In this document: piece by piece, positions 51,239-59,751 of the stretch
How the letters are laid out: each line of letters begins with the position of its first letter
Numbering within the stretch: the first letter of the stretch is position 1
DNA from: CAJJDF01 sp965658995
Lineage (GTDB): Bacteria; Bacteroidota; Bacteroidia; Flavobacteriales_D; CAJJDF01
Assembly: GCA_965658995.1 (NCBI GenBank)
Contig: CBFHVI010000012.1
Coordinates: forward strand, 1 to 64,000
Reading direction: 5' to 3'
Length of the DNA stretch: 64,000 nucleotides
Notes under the pieces: generated by a model
Told to the model about the DNA's origin: nothing
The model's input: the letters and a program-made list of their open reading frames with translations, nothing else
Databases searched by the model: none
Program-made: the position numbers and the translations under genes

Positions 51239-52360
51239 TTAACTAAAAACATCCTTTACTCGATCAAAAAAACCTTTGTCTTTACTTGTAGGGTTTGGGG
51301 CAAAATTTTCTGATTTTTGAAGAATTTCTAGGGCTTTCTTTTCTTCTTTGGTTAAGGTTTGTGGAGTCCATACGTTTACATGAACCAAAATATCCCCTTT
51401 TCCGTATGAGTTTACCGAAGGAAGACCTTTTCCTTTCAACCTCAAGGTCTTTCCACTTTGAGTTCCTGGGGTGATTTTAAATTTAACCGATCCACCTACT
51501 ACTGGAATTTCAACGGAGGTTCCCATAGCCACGTCTGCAAAATTCAAATATAAGTCGTGATGAAGGTTTTGTCCTTCTCGTTTTAATGTTTCGTGCTCTA
51601 CTTCAGAAATCACTACCAATAGGTCTCCCGCAACTCCATTTCCTGGCGCATCGTTTCCTTTTCCTCTCACATTTAGTTGCATTCCGTCTTCTACTCCTGC
51701 AGGGATTTCAATAGGAATTACCACTTCTTTTCTTACCATTCCATTTTGGTCACTTCCGGCTGGTTTCTTTCCAATAGATTGTCCCGAGCCGTTACAAGTT
51801 GGGCAAGTACTTGCTGTTTGCATTTGACCTAAGAAACTATTCACTACACGAGTCACTTGTCCCTGACCTTTACACGTTGCACAAGTTTTGTATTCCACTC
51901 CCTCAGCCTGAACTAGTTTGTTTACTTTGATTTTTTTCTCTACACCGTTGGCAATTTCCTCTAAGGTAAGATTTAGTCTTACTCTTAGGTTGGTTCCTTT
52001 TACCGTTCTTCTTCCTTGGCTTCTTCCAAAACCACCTCCGAAGCCACCACCTCCGCCAAAAATATCTCCAAACTGGCTGAATATATCGTCCATATTCATT
52101 CCGCCACCACCGAAACCTCCGCCACCTGCACTTCCATCTACTCCGGCATGTCCAAACTGGTCATACCGTTGTTTTTTTTCTGGATTACTCAGAATTTCGT
52201 ATGCCTCAGCAGCTTCTTTAAATTTTACTTCCGCTTCTGGGTTGTCCGGGTTTTTATCGGGATGAAATTTAATTGCAAGTTTTCGGTACGCTTTCTTTAT
52301 TTCGCTCGCGTCCGCATTTTTACTTACTCCTAATACCTCGTAATAATCTCTTTTCGACAT
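51239..52360 (-). CDS. dnaJ: Chaperone DnaJ with reduced zinc-binding region
   Basis: A 373-residue Hsp40. The J domain carries HPD (33-35) in KFHPDKNPDNPEAE. A Gly/Phe-rich linker (GGGFGGGGMNMDDIFSQFG, 80-115) follows. The zinc region holds only two CxxCxGxG repeats, CATCKGQG (160-167) and CPTCNGSG (186-193). The first and fourth repeats of a canonical DnaJ are replaced by non-cysteine sequence (QAEGVEYK; GKKPAGSDQNG). C-terminal substrate-binding sandwiches (IPIEIPAGVEDGMQLNVRG) are intact. It stimulates DnaK with GrpE, whose gene is 27 bp upstream in the same operon. dnaK is not in the window. Confidence 0.95.
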   Translation of the reverse strand: MSKRDYYEVLGVSKNADASEIKKAYRKLAIKFHPDKNPDNPEAEVKFKEAAEAYEILSNPEKKQRYDQFGHAGVDGSAGGGGFGGGGMNMDDIFSQFGDIFGGGGGFGGGFGRSQGRRTVKGTNLRVRLNLTLEEIANGVEKKIKVNKLVQAEGVEYKTCATCKGQGQVTRVVNSFLGQMQTASTCPTCNGSGQSIGKKPAGSDQNGMVRKEVVIPIEIPAGVEDGMQLNVRGKGNDAPGNGVAGDLLVVISEVEHETLKREGQNLHHDLYLNFADVAMGTSVEIPVVGGSVKFKITPGTQSGKTLRLKGKGLPSVNSYGKGDILVHVNVWTPQTLTKEEKKALEILQKSENFAPNPTSKDKGFFDRVKDVFS

Positions 52361-52387
52361 GTGTTGTTGTTTTGTTTTTTTCGAGAC

Positions 52388-52948
52388 TTATTGTCCCACT
52401 ACTACCTTAGGGAATCGAATTATCTTTTCTCCTAAATAGTATCCTTGCTCTACTACGTCTACTACCTTTCCTTTCATGTCCTCGCTTGGCGCTGGAATAT
52501 TGGTGATAGCCTCGTGAATGTCCGCATTGAAAACTTCTCCCGCAGCTTCAATAGATTTTAAACCTTTTGCTTCAAGAGATTTAAGTAATTTGTTGTAAAT
52601 TAGTTCAAATCCTTGCTTTAAACTTTCCGGATCTTGAACTTCCGAGTTGTGGGCCATAGCTCTTTGAAAATCATCCACAATTGGGAGCATGTTTTTGATT
52701 ACATCCTCACTCGCAGATTTTATAATCTCCAATTTCTCTTTTGCCGTTCTTTTTCGGTAATTGTCAAACTCAGAATACAATCTTAGGTACTTGTCGTTGG
52801 CAGTTGCCGCTGCCTCTTGAGCTAATTCCAATTCGCTTTTTTCTGGCTCTTGTGCCGTTTCCTCTTGGGGTGTCTCCTCGTTTTGGATTGTCTCCTCTGC
52901 GATGTTTTCTTCGTTCAATTCTTCGGTTGATTCGTTTTCACTATTCAT
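52388..52948 (-). CDS. grpE: Nucleotide exchange factor GrpE
   Basis: A 186-residue GrpE. An acidic N-terminal tail (ESTEELNEENIAEETIQNEE) precedes the long helix (YLRLYSEFDNYRKRTAKEK) and the C-terminal beta domain with EAGEVFNADIHEAITNIPAP and VVDVVEQGYYLGEKIIR. It releases ADP from DnaK. The start at 52948 is chosen: it has a plausible GAGG ribosome-binding site, and the ATGs at 52996 and 53032 lie at or upstream of the inferred transcription start from the TAGATTTG promoter. The operon continues into dnaJ. Confidence 0.94.
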   Translation of the reverse strand: MNSENESTEELNEENIAEETIQNEETPQEETAQEPEKSELELAQEAAATANDKYLRLYSEFDNYRKRTAKEKLEIIKSASEDVIKNMLPIVDDFQRAMAHNSEVQDPESLKQGFELIYNKLLKSLEAKGLKSIEAAGEVFNADIHEAITNIPAPSEDMKGKVVDVVEQGYYLGEKIIRFPKVVVGQ

Positions 52949-52999
52949 GTTACCTCTTTTATTTTTTCGTTTGAACACATTCAATTTTTTTGCCATTTG

Positions 53000-53007
53000 C
53001 AAATCTA
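53000..53007 (-). promoter_or_regulatory. Bacteroidota -7 element (TAGATTTG, minus strand) for grpE-dnaJ
   Basis: The minus strand reads TAGATTTG, matching TAnnTTTG, and a TTTG at 53033-53030 lies 22 bp upstream (close to the 19-21 bp ideal). It implies a start site near 52993 and a leader of about 45 nt before the chosen GrpE ATG. Confidence 0.55.
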
Positions 53008-53030
53008 AGTCAAACTGACATACAATGACC

Positions 53031-53074
53031 AAAAAAGCCTATTAATTTGGCAGTTTCCTGTCAGATTAATAGGC
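53031..53074 (-). terminator. Rho-independent terminator of the TlpA-like gene
   Basis: A long perfect-to-near-perfect hairpin: GCCTATTAAT (53037-53046) with ATTAATAGGC (53065-53074), and an inner GGCAG / CTGTC-like pairing closing a 4-nt loop. The minus-strand T-run (A's at 53031-53036) follows. It overlaps the -33 box of the grpE promoter. Confidence 0.85.
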
Positions 53075-53095
53075 CTAAATCGGTTAGTGTAATCT

Positions 53096-53653
53096 TTAAA
53101 ATTTCTTTACATACTTATCTAAAGTGGTATGAAGTTTCATACCCCTTAAGTTTTTTGCAATGATTTTTCCGTTTGGATCCAACAAAAAACTCTTAGGAAT
53201 GGAGTTGATTTTATAAAGTTTGGCAGCGGCCGAACTCCACCCTTTGAGGTCACTCACATGATATTTCCACGAAAGATCATCTTTGTCTATGGCTGCTTGC
53301 CATTTGGCTTTGTCGGTATCTAACGAAACACTGTAAATTTCAAATCCTTTTCCTTTGTGAAAGGTTGCTTTTTTGTACTTTTCGTAGGCATTTACCAAAT
53401 TTGGGTTTTCTTTTCGACAGGGACCGCACCAACTAGCCCAAAAATCAATCAAAACATATCTTCCTTCTAGCGAAGAGAGCTTGATTGACTTTCCTTCCGG
53501 ATTTTTAAACTCCAATTCGGGCGCTAAGTCGCCAATTTCGATTCCGTAATCTGTGACAAAAACAGAACTTTTTCGGGCTTTTTTGTGTTGGGTAAAGCTC
53601 GATAAAACGAATCCTATACAGGTAAGAGAAAGTATAAAAAGTATTTTTTTCAT
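53096..53653 (-). CDS. TlpA-like thioredoxin-fold protein
   Basis: A 185-residue exported thioredoxin-like protein. The signal peptide is MKKILFILSLTCIGFVLSSF, and the mature part has IGDLAPELEFKNPEGKSI with the redox motif DFWASWCGPCRKENPNLV (CGPC at about 89-92), followed by SIPKSFLLDPNGKIIAKNL (cis-Pro in IPKS). The AhpC/TSA-Redoxin-like TlpA fold is used for thiol reduction in the periplasm. The ATG at 53653 is chosen since the longer reading (from 53773) overlaps the murA 3' end and has no signal peptide. It lies downstream of murA on the same strand. Confidence 0.87.
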   Translation of the reverse strand: MKKILFILSLTCIGFVLSSFTQHKKARKSSVFVTDYGIEIGDLAPELEFKNPEGKSIKLSSLEGRYVLIDFWASWCGPCRKENPNLVNAYEKYKKATFHKGKGFEIYSVSLDTDKAKWQAAIDKDDLSWKYHVSDLKGWSSAAAKLYKINSIPKSFLLDPNGKIIAKNLRGMKLHTTLDKYVKKF

Positions 53654-53705
53654 AATGGTTGAATCCTTGTGTGTTTGCTGTGTTAGGTGCAACAATGATG
53701 CCAAT

Positions 53706-55010
53706 TTACATTCTTGTAATATCTGCTCCAATATTTTTAAGTCGGGTGTCAATATTTTGATATCCTCTGTCAATTTGAGAAATGTTGCTTATCTGACTTT
53801 TTCCTTCTGCTGATAGGGCAGCTATTAGAAGTGATACTCCAGCTCTAATGTCTGGTGAGCTCATACTTATTCCTCTTAAGGGATATTCTTTGTCTATTCC
53901 TATTACTGTAGCTCGATGCGGGTCGCATAGAATAATTTTTGCTCCCATATCTATTAATTTATCCACAAAGAAAAGTCTACTTTCAAACATTTTTTGGTGA
54001 ATCAAAACGCTTCCGCGAGCTTGAGTTGCTACAACCAAAATTATGCTCAACAAATCGGGTGTAAATCCTGGCCATGGTGCATCCGAAATCGTCATGATAC
54101 TACCATCAATGTACGATTCTATCTCGTAGTGATCTTGAGCAGGTATAAATAAATCGTCACCGTGTAGTTCGATTTTTATTCCAAGCTTCCTGAAGGTGTC
54201 CGGAATTATACCTAAATCTGGATAAGAGACATTCTTGATAGTAATTTCAGAACCAGTCATTGCTGCAAGTCCTATGAAACTTCCTATTTCAATCATATCT
54301 GGAAGAATCCTATGTTCGCAACCTTGTAATTCATCTACTCCCTCTATGACAATCATATTGGATCCAATTCCAGAGATTTTACCTCCCATGGAATTTATCA
54401 TTTTGCAGAGTTGTTGTAAATAAGGCTCACAAGCTGCATTGTAGATGGTTGTTTTTCCTTCTGCGAGTGCTGCAGCCATGACAATATTGGCGGTTCCTGT
54501 TACGGAAGCTTCATCCAAGTGCATGTAGGTACCCTTTAGTCTGTCAGCTTTTACTTCGTAAAAAAACTCTTTGCTGTCATAATGAAAATGGGCTCCGAGT
54601 TTTTCGAATCCAATAAAGTGAGTATCTAGCCGTCTTCTTCCAATTTTGTCTCCTCCTGGTTTTGGCATGTATCCTTTTCCAAATCGTGCCAAAAGTGGTC
54701 CGAGTATCATGATGGACCCTCTTAGACTAGATCCTTTTTCCTTAAACTCGTCCGAAATGAGGTAATCTACATCGACTTCATTTGCCTCAAAAGAATATTT
54801 TTCCTCACCCAACTTCTCAACTTTTACGCCCATAGAGGCTAACAAATCGATAAGTTTATTTACATCAATAATGTTGGGTACGTTGTCTATAATTACTTTT
54901 TTAGGAGTAAGTAATACAGCACAAAGTACTTGCAATGCCTCGTTTTTGGCCCCTTGTGGCACCAATTCTCCGCTTAATTTCTTCCCTCCATTTATTTCAA
55001 AAATGTTCAT
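53706..55010 (-). CDS. murA: UDP-N-acetylglucosamine 1-carboxyvinyltransferase (MurA), Asp-type active site
   Basis: A 434-residue EPT-family enzyme transferring enolpyruvyl from PEP to UDP-GlcNAc, the first committed step of peptidoglycan synthesis. LVPQGAKNEALQVLCAVLLT, RGSIMILGPLLARFG, TGTANIVMAAALAEGKT and SPDIRAGVSLLIAALSAEG are family signatures. At the loop where E. coli MurA carries the reactive Cys115 (PGGCTIG), this protein reads PGGDKIG with Asp121. That substitution is the one associated with fosfomycin resistance in Mycobacterium, Chlamydia and Borrelia. The gene is preceded by a DUF4290 gene and pcrA, with small gaps, so they appear to be one operon. Confidence 0.95.
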   Translation of the reverse strand: MNIFEINGGKKLSGELVPQGAKNEALQVLCAVLLTPKKVIIDNVPNIIDVNKLIDLLASMGVKVEKLGEEKYSFEANEVDVDYLISDEFKEKGSSLRGSIMILGPLLARFGKGYMPKPGGDKIGRRRLDTHFIGFEKLGAHFHYDSKEFFYEVKADRLKGTYMHLDEASVTGTANIVMAAALAEGKTTIYNAACEPYLQQLCKMINSMGGKISGIGSNMIVIEGVDELQGCEHRILPDMIEIGSFIGLAAMTGSEITIKNVSYPDLGIIPDTFRKLGIKIELHGDDLFIPAQDHYEIESYIDGSIMTISDAPWPGFTPDLLSIILVVATQARGSVLIHQKMFESRLFFVDKLIDMGAKIILCDPHRATVIGIDKEYPLRGISMSSPDIRAGVSLLIAALSAEGKSQISNISQIDRGYQNIDTRLKNIGADITRM

Positions 55011-55016
55011 AATGTT

Positions 55017-55673
55017 TTATTTTTTTGAATACCTATGTTTCCCGTTTGATTGTTTTTTGGTTTTTTTTCTATTGTTTTTCAAGGGTTTAACCTTGGGTAT
55101 GGATTTCGCCAATTCTTCTACAGAAGTAAGCGGTTTTTCTTTATTTGGAACTAGTTTTCCATTGGATAATTCATCGAGATGCCTCCAAATTACCTCGTCC
55201 TCCACAAAGTCTTTGTTCCAGGTAATAAATAGTTTTTTCATCAAATTAGCAATCGCTTCCACCAAGATTTCCTTTTCTTTTTCATCTTCTTTGCTAATGG
55301 CTTCTTTGATGAAAAGGGAAACCGTTTTTCCGTAGTACGCATACTTGATTTTCCTCTTTCCCTCAGAATAATTCATTTTCTCTGGCTTTCTGCTGGCTTC
55401 CTCTAGCTCTGGTTTGGGGTAAGGAGAGTCAACGTCTAGTTTGTTTTCCGAAATAATAAACAAATGGTCCCACAATTTGTGTGTGAAATCTGTAATATCT
55501 CTAAGATGAGGATTTAATTGACCCATTACAGAAATAATGGCATTAGCAACTTTTTGTCTTTCTTCTCGGTCACTAACGCTAATGGCGTATTCCACCATAT
55601 TTCTTACATTTCTTCCGTATTCGGGTATTTTGAGTTCTTCTCTTGTGGTATTATATTCTAGTCCTTCTGACAT
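55017..55673 (-). CDS. DUF4290 family protein
   Basis: A 218-residue protein of DUF4290, a family found next to murA in many Bacteroidota; here it ends 6 bp before murA. N-terminal LEYNTTREELKIPEYGRNVRN and EYAISVSDREERQKVANAII are typical, then LNPHLRDITDFTHKLWDHLF. The first 180 residues are helical. The tail is Lys-rich (KVKPLKNNRKKTKKQSNGKH), suggesting contact with RNA or a membrane (inference). No catalytic motif is known. The start is ATG at 55673. Confidence 0.85.
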   Translation of the reverse strand: MSEGLEYNTTREELKIPEYGRNVRNMVEYAISVSDREERQKVANAIISVMGQLNPHLRDITDFTHKLWDHLFIISENKLDVDSPYPKPELEEASRKPEKMNYSEGKRKIKYAYYGKTVSLFIKEAISKEDEKEKEILVEAIANLMKKLFITWNKDFVEDEVIWRHLDELSNGKLVPNKEKPLTSVEELAKSIPKVKPLKNNRKKTKKQSNGKHRYSKK

Positions 55674-55684
55674 ATGTTTCGTTT

Positions 55685-57952
55685 TTAATCTATTATTTCC
55701 AGTTTTGCAAATTTGAGCAAAAGCTGCTTTTGACCTACCGAAGGAAAAAAGGCAGTCGCCTTTCTATTCGGGTAAGCTCCTTCTATATTTAGTATTTTTC
55801 CTTTTCCAAATTTTGCGTGGCTAACGTTTACCCCAACCACGATTTCTTTACTATCTGATCCGCCTCCAGGAGCGGCCGCAGATGAAACTTTCTTCATTTG
55901 GCTCAACTGTTTTTCTTGCAAAGGCTTGTTAAATTTCATTTCAAAACCAGCTTTTCTATCCGAAGCTGTTCGAGTGGGAGCGCGAGGAGCAGGAGTTTCT
56001 TCGTCAATGAATTGTTCGTCTATTTCTTCCAGAAATCGACTAGGTTCGCAAGAAATAAGACTTCCCCATCTATATCGACTGGTGGCATAAGAGAGGGTTG
56101 CTTGTTTTTCGGCTCGCGTTAGGGCAACATAAAATAGTCTTCTTTCTTCCTCTAGGTCGTTTCGGGTAGTGAGCGACATTTGCGAGGGGAATAAGTTTTC
56201 CTCCATTCCCACGATATATACGTACGGGAACTCCAATCCTTTGGCAGCATGAATCGTCATCATAACGACCTTGTCATTGTCTTCTTTGTCATCATTGTCA
56301 GCATCGGTAAGAAGAGCAACGTCTAATAAAAAGTCGCTGAGAGTGGGTAAATTTTCTTCCGTTTGATTTTTTGCCACAAATTCGGAAATACCGTTTAACA
56401 ATTCTTGAATGTTGTCATATCGGCTTACTCCTTCTGGTGTTTTATCCGCATGAAGATCGCGAATAATTCCAGTTGAAGTCGCTATTTCTTTGGCCAAATC
56501 AAAGGCATTTTCTTTATCGAGTCTCACACTAAAGCTCTGTATCATTGTACAGAAATCCATTATTTTCTTTTGTGTTCCTGAGTTCACTCTTACTCCATTA
56601 CCCATTAAGTTATTGGCTACTTCCCACAACGTTTTATTCGTTTCATTAGAGGAGATGGTCATGGATTCTACACTTGTTTTCCCAATTCCTCTTTTTGGGT
56701 AATTGATTACTCTTTTAAATGCTTCTTCATCATTGTGATTGGCTATCAAACGAAAATACGAGAGCAAATCTTTTATTTCTTTTCGCTGATAAAAAGAGAG
56801 TCCTCCATAAATTCTGTAGGGAATATTCAGTCTTCGTAACGCCTCCTCAAACGATCTTGATTGAGCATTAGTTCTGTATAAGATTGCGAAATCACTGTTT
56901 GCGGCAGAATGATTTTGTTTAATATCAAAAATTGAATGAGCCGTAACTTTTCCCTCTTCATTGTCGGACAGAGTTCTTACTATTTTTATTTTTTCTCCTT
57001 GGTCGTTATCTGTCCAAACTTTTTTTTCAATTTGATCCTTATTCTTTTTAATGATACTATTCGCTGCCTGAACAATAACTTTTGTCGAACGATAATTCTG
57101 CTCAAGCTTAAAGAGTTTGAAATCAGGATAATCTTTTTTGAAATTTAAGATGTTTTGAATGTTGGCACCTCTAAACGCATAAATACTCTGGGCATCGTCT
57201 CCTACCACTACAAGGTTTTCTGTTGCAGAAGCCAATTTCTTTACAATTAAGTATTGCGAATAGTTGGTATCTTGATACTCGTCTACTAACAAGTATTTAA
57301 ATCTGTGCTGATACTTATAGAGTACTTCTAAATGATCGCGGAATAATACATTTGTTTTGTACAACAAATCATCAAAATCCATTGCCCCGGCCTTAAAACA
57401 TCTTCTTTGGTAAACCTTGTATATTTCACCTATTTTAGGTCGCCCTGTACTTCTGTCGTCAGCCATAATTGTGACATTTTGAAGGTAACTGTCGGCAGAG
57501 ATTAAATTGTTTTTAGCTGAAGAAATTCTTCCATAAACAATACCTGGTTTGTAGAGCTTTTCGTCCAATCCCATTTCTTTTACGATTGACTTTAGCAGGT
57601 TTTTGGAGTCTTGTGTGTCGTAAATAGTAAAGTTTTTTGGGTAGCCAATTATTTCTGCCTCCGTCCGCAGTATTCGCGCAAAAACAGAGTGAAAGGTTCC
57701 CATCCATAAGTTTTTTGCTTCATTACCGCCAATTATTTTGGAGATACGCTCTTTCATTTCTTTGGCTGCCTTATTGGTAAAAGTTAAGGAAAGAATAGAG
57801 AAAGGATCGACTCCTTTTTCTATGAGATAAGCAATTCTGTATGTGAGTACTCTTGTTTTTCCTGAGCCAGCACCAGCAATTACCATGCAGGGACCTTCGG
57901 TGTTGGTCACAGCTTCGTATTGTTGAGTATTCAACTCTTCAAGATATCCCAT
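55685..57952 (-). CDS. pcrA: ATP-dependent 3'-5' DNA helicase, PcrA/UvrD type
   Basis: A 755-residue SF1A helicase. Walker A is VIAGAGSGKTRVLTYR (about 24-39), with motifs FTNKAAKEMKERI, LLVDEYQDTNYSQYLIV, VVGDDAQSIYAFRGANI, LEQNYRST and MTIHAAKGLEFPYVYIVG, and the final FYVALTRAEKQATLSYA. The C-terminal tail (NVSHAKFGKGKILNIEGA) is the Tudor-like RNA-polymerase-contact module of PcrA/UvrD. It unwinds DNA in excision repair and replication restart. It is the first gene of the pcrA-DUF4290-murA run. Confidence 0.94.
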   Translation of the reverse strand: MGYLEELNTQQYEAVTNTEGPCMVIAGAGSGKTRVLTYRIAYLIEKGVDPFSILSLTFTNKAAKEMKERISKIIGGNEAKNLWMGTFHSVFARILRTEAEIIGYPKNFTIYDTQDSKNLLKSIVKEMGLDEKLYKPGIVYGRISSAKNNLISADSYLQNVTIMADDRSTGRPKIGEIYKVYQRRCFKAGAMDFDDLLYKTNVLFRDHLEVLYKYQHRFKYLLVDEYQDTNYSQYLIVKKLASATENLVVVGDDAQSIYAFRGANIQNILNFKKDYPDFKLFKLEQNYRSTKVIVQAANSIIKKNKDQIEKKVWTDNDQGEKIKIVRTLSDNEEGKVTAHSIFDIKQNHSAANSDFAILYRTNAQSRSFEEALRRLNIPYRIYGGLSFYQRKEIKDLLSYFRLIANHNDEEAFKRVINYPKRGIGKTSVESMTISSNETNKTLWEVANNLMGNGVRVNSGTQKKIMDFCTMIQSFSVRLDKENAFDLAKEIATSTGIIRDLHADKTPEGVSRYDNIQELLNGISEFVAKNQTEENLPTLSDFLLDVALLTDADNDDKEDNDKVVMMTIHAAKGLEFPYVYIVGMEENLFPSQMSLTTRNDLEEERRLFYVALTRAEKQATLSYATSRYRWGSLISCEPSRFLEEIDEQFIDEETPAPRAPTRTASDRKAGFEMKFNKPLQEKQLSQMKKVSSAAAPGGGSDSKEIVVGVNVSHAKFGKGKILNIEGAYPNRKATAFFPSVGQKQLLLKFAKLEIID

Positions 57953-58005
57953 AAAAAAATTGGTTGATAATAAATGAATTGGATTTTCTCAAAAATACAA
58001 TTTTA

Positions 58006-58293
58006 TCAATATACTTCGAGGTATTCATGTGTTATTTCTGTTAACAATTTCGTTTGAATAAATTTATTCCGCTCATCAGGGGAAAAGAGTAGCTTTCTTT
58101 GGACCCCGATTTTTGGCAAATTGAAACCCTTCTTCCCACCATTTTTCTCAGGATATGGGTATATTAAGAAATAATATTTCTTTCTAACAAAAATAAAAAT
58201 GCCGTCTTGAAGTTTCGAGAAGGCATTTTTTTGGATAATCTCAGGTAAGTTTGATTGTTCTTGGGGATTTTCATACTTTAGATTTTTAATCAC
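58006..58293 (-). CDS. Possible small hypothetical protein
   Basis: In the 57953-58314 gap, the only reading frame of note runs from a GTG at 58293 to 58006 on the minus strand (95 codons). The protein is basic with an aromatic stretch (GIFIFVRKKYYFLIYPYPEK) and no recognisable motif. It starts only 22 bp from the divergent rocD ATG, so promoters would overlap. It could be chance. Otherwise the gap shows nothing, apart from AT-rich sequence. Confidence 0.3.
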   Translation of the reverse strand: MIKNLKYENPQEQSNLPEIIQKNAFSKLQDGIFIFVRKKYYFLIYPYPEKNGGKKGFNLPKIGVQRKLLFSPDERNKFIQTKLLTEITHEYLEVY

Positions 58294-58314
58294 ATTTTGA
58301 ACAAATTCATCTAT

Positions 58315-59586
58315 ATGGGTACAACAATAACGTCTGCAGAGTCAATATCATTAGAAAACAAATACGGAGCTCACAATTATCACCCATTACCAGTGGTTTT
58401 AGATAGGGGAGAAGGTATATTCGTTTGGGATGCTGAGGGTAAGAAATATTTTGATTTCTTATCAGCCTATTCGGCCGTAAATCAAGGACATTGTCATCCT
58501 AAGATTACGAAAGTCCTGTTGGACCAAGCTCAAAAATTAACTCTTACTTCAAGAGCATTTTACAATACTTCGCTCGGAAAGTTTTCGCGTTACATGAGCG
58601 AATACTTTGGCTACGACAAGGTGCTGCCAATGAACACTGGAGCAGAAGCAGTAGAGACTGCCATAAAACTTGCTAGAAAATGGGCTTATACTTATAAAAA
58701 TATTCCTGAAAATCAGGCTCAAATCATTGTATGTGATCAAAATTTTCATGGACGGACAACCACAATTGTATCTTTTTCGAGTGACCCCGATTCTTATGCT
58801 GGTTTTGGTCCATTTACACCCGGATTTATCCGAGTACCATACAACGATGTAAGCGCATTAAAAGAAGCCTTCGAGTCTAATCCAAACGTGGTAGGGTTCA
58901 TGGTGGAGCCTATTCAAGGTGAGGCAGGAGTTGTTGTGCCGGACGAAAATTACTTGAGTGATTGTTTTACTTTGTGTAAAGAGAATGATGCATTGTTTAT
59001 TGCAGATGAGGTTCAAACGGGAATCGCAAGAACAGGAAAGCTCTTGGCGACTTGTGGAAACTGTACTTGTTCAGGATTTTGTGAAGACAAAAAACAGACA
59101 AGAGCGGATATACTTATTCTGGGAAAGGCACTTTCTGGAGGAGCAATGCCTGTTTCGGCTGTGCTCGCTGATGATGAAGTAATGCTTTCAATCAAGCCGG
59201 GAGAGCACGGTTCTACTTATGGAGGGAATCCATTAGCTTGTGAGGTTGCTATTGCTGCATTGGAAGTGGTAAAAGACGAAAAACTATCTGAAAGAGCTCA
59301 AAAGCTAGGAAACAAATTCAGGTCTGAACTAGAGAAGTTTGTTGCCACGAATGACTTAGTTTCATTGGTAAGAGGAAAGGGATTACTGAATGCCATCGTC
59401 ATCAATGATACCGAAACGAGTAAAACTGCTTGGAATATTTGTATGAAGCTTCGTGATAATGGTTTGTTGGCGAAGCCTACACATGGCAACATTATTCGAT
59501 TTGCACCGCCTTTGGTAATCTCTGAAGAGCAATTGATGGAGTGTATCGACATCATTAAAAAAACAATTACAGAATACGAGAAATAA
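58315..59586 (+). CDS. rocD: Ornithine--oxo-acid aminotransferase
   Basis: A 423-residue class-III PLP enzyme, converting ornithine and 2-oxoglutarate to glutamate semialdehyde and glutamate. The N-terminus ENKYGAHNYHPLPVVLDRGEG, VLPMNTGAEAVETAIKLARKW, VCDQNFHGRTTTIVSFSSD and the PLP-lysine block LILGKALSGGAMPVSAVLAD match RocD. At residues about 244-263, between GKLLA and the DILILGKAL block, it has a cysteine-rich loop CGNCTCSGFC that E. coli and Bacillus enzymes lack. The start is ATG at 58315; a TTG at 58297 adds six unlikely residues. Confidence 0.93.
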   Translation: MGTTITSAESISLENKYGAHNYHPLPVVLDRGEGIFVWDAEGKKYFDFLSAYSAVNQGHCHPKITKVLLDQAQKLTLTSRAFYNTSLGKFSRYMSEYFGYDKVLPMNTGAEAVETAIKLARKWAYTYKNIPENQAQIIVCDQNFHGRTTTIVSFSSDPDSYAGFGPFTPGFIRVPYNDVSALKEAFESNPNVVGFMVEPIQGEAGVVVPDENYLSDCFTLCKENDALFIADEVQTGIARTGKLLATCGNCTCSGFCEDKKQTRADILILGKALSGGAMPVSAVLADDEVMLSIKPGEHGSTYGGNPLACEVAIAALEVVKDEKLSERAQKLGNKFRSELEKFVATNDLVSLVRGKGLLNAIVINDTETSKTAWNICMKLRDNGLLAKPTHGNIIRFAPPLVISEEQLMECIDIIKKTITEYEK

Positions 59587-59620
59587 TCGGTACATTTTTT
59601 TTATAAATAGAAAAATTGTG

Positions 59621-59628
59621 TAGTTTTG
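59621..59628 (+). promoter_or_regulatory. Bacteroidota -7 element (TAGTTTTG) of the tRNA operon
   Basis: TAGTTTTG matches TAnnTTTG and lies 21 bp before tRNA-Gly. A TTTT tract stands 20 bp upstream as a -33 candidate. Confidence 0.55.
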
Positions 59629-59649
59629 CATCCGTTCAATGCGAAAAAA

Positions 59650-59721
59650 GCGAAAGTAGCTCAGTGATAGAGCATCACCTTGCCAAGGTGAGGGTCGCGG
59701 GTTTGAATCCCGTCTTTCGCT
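59650..59721 (+). tRNA. tRNA-Gly (anticodon GCC)
   Basis: A 72-nt cloverleaf: acceptor GCGAAAG (59650-59656) pairs with CTTTCGC (59714-59720), the D-loop contains AGCTCAGTGATAGAGC, the anticodon loop reads TTGCCAA (anticodon GCC at 59682-59684), and the T arm carries GGTTTGAATCC. No CCA is encoded. Confidence 0.97.
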
Positions 59722-59751
59722 CATATATATATTTAAGATGCCAAACCACAA

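Noticed and set aside
51918..52333. Long plus-strand reading frames opposite dnaJ
   Set aside because: They are antisense shadows of the Gly-rich DnaJ linker, with Pro/Lys-rich composition and no domain.
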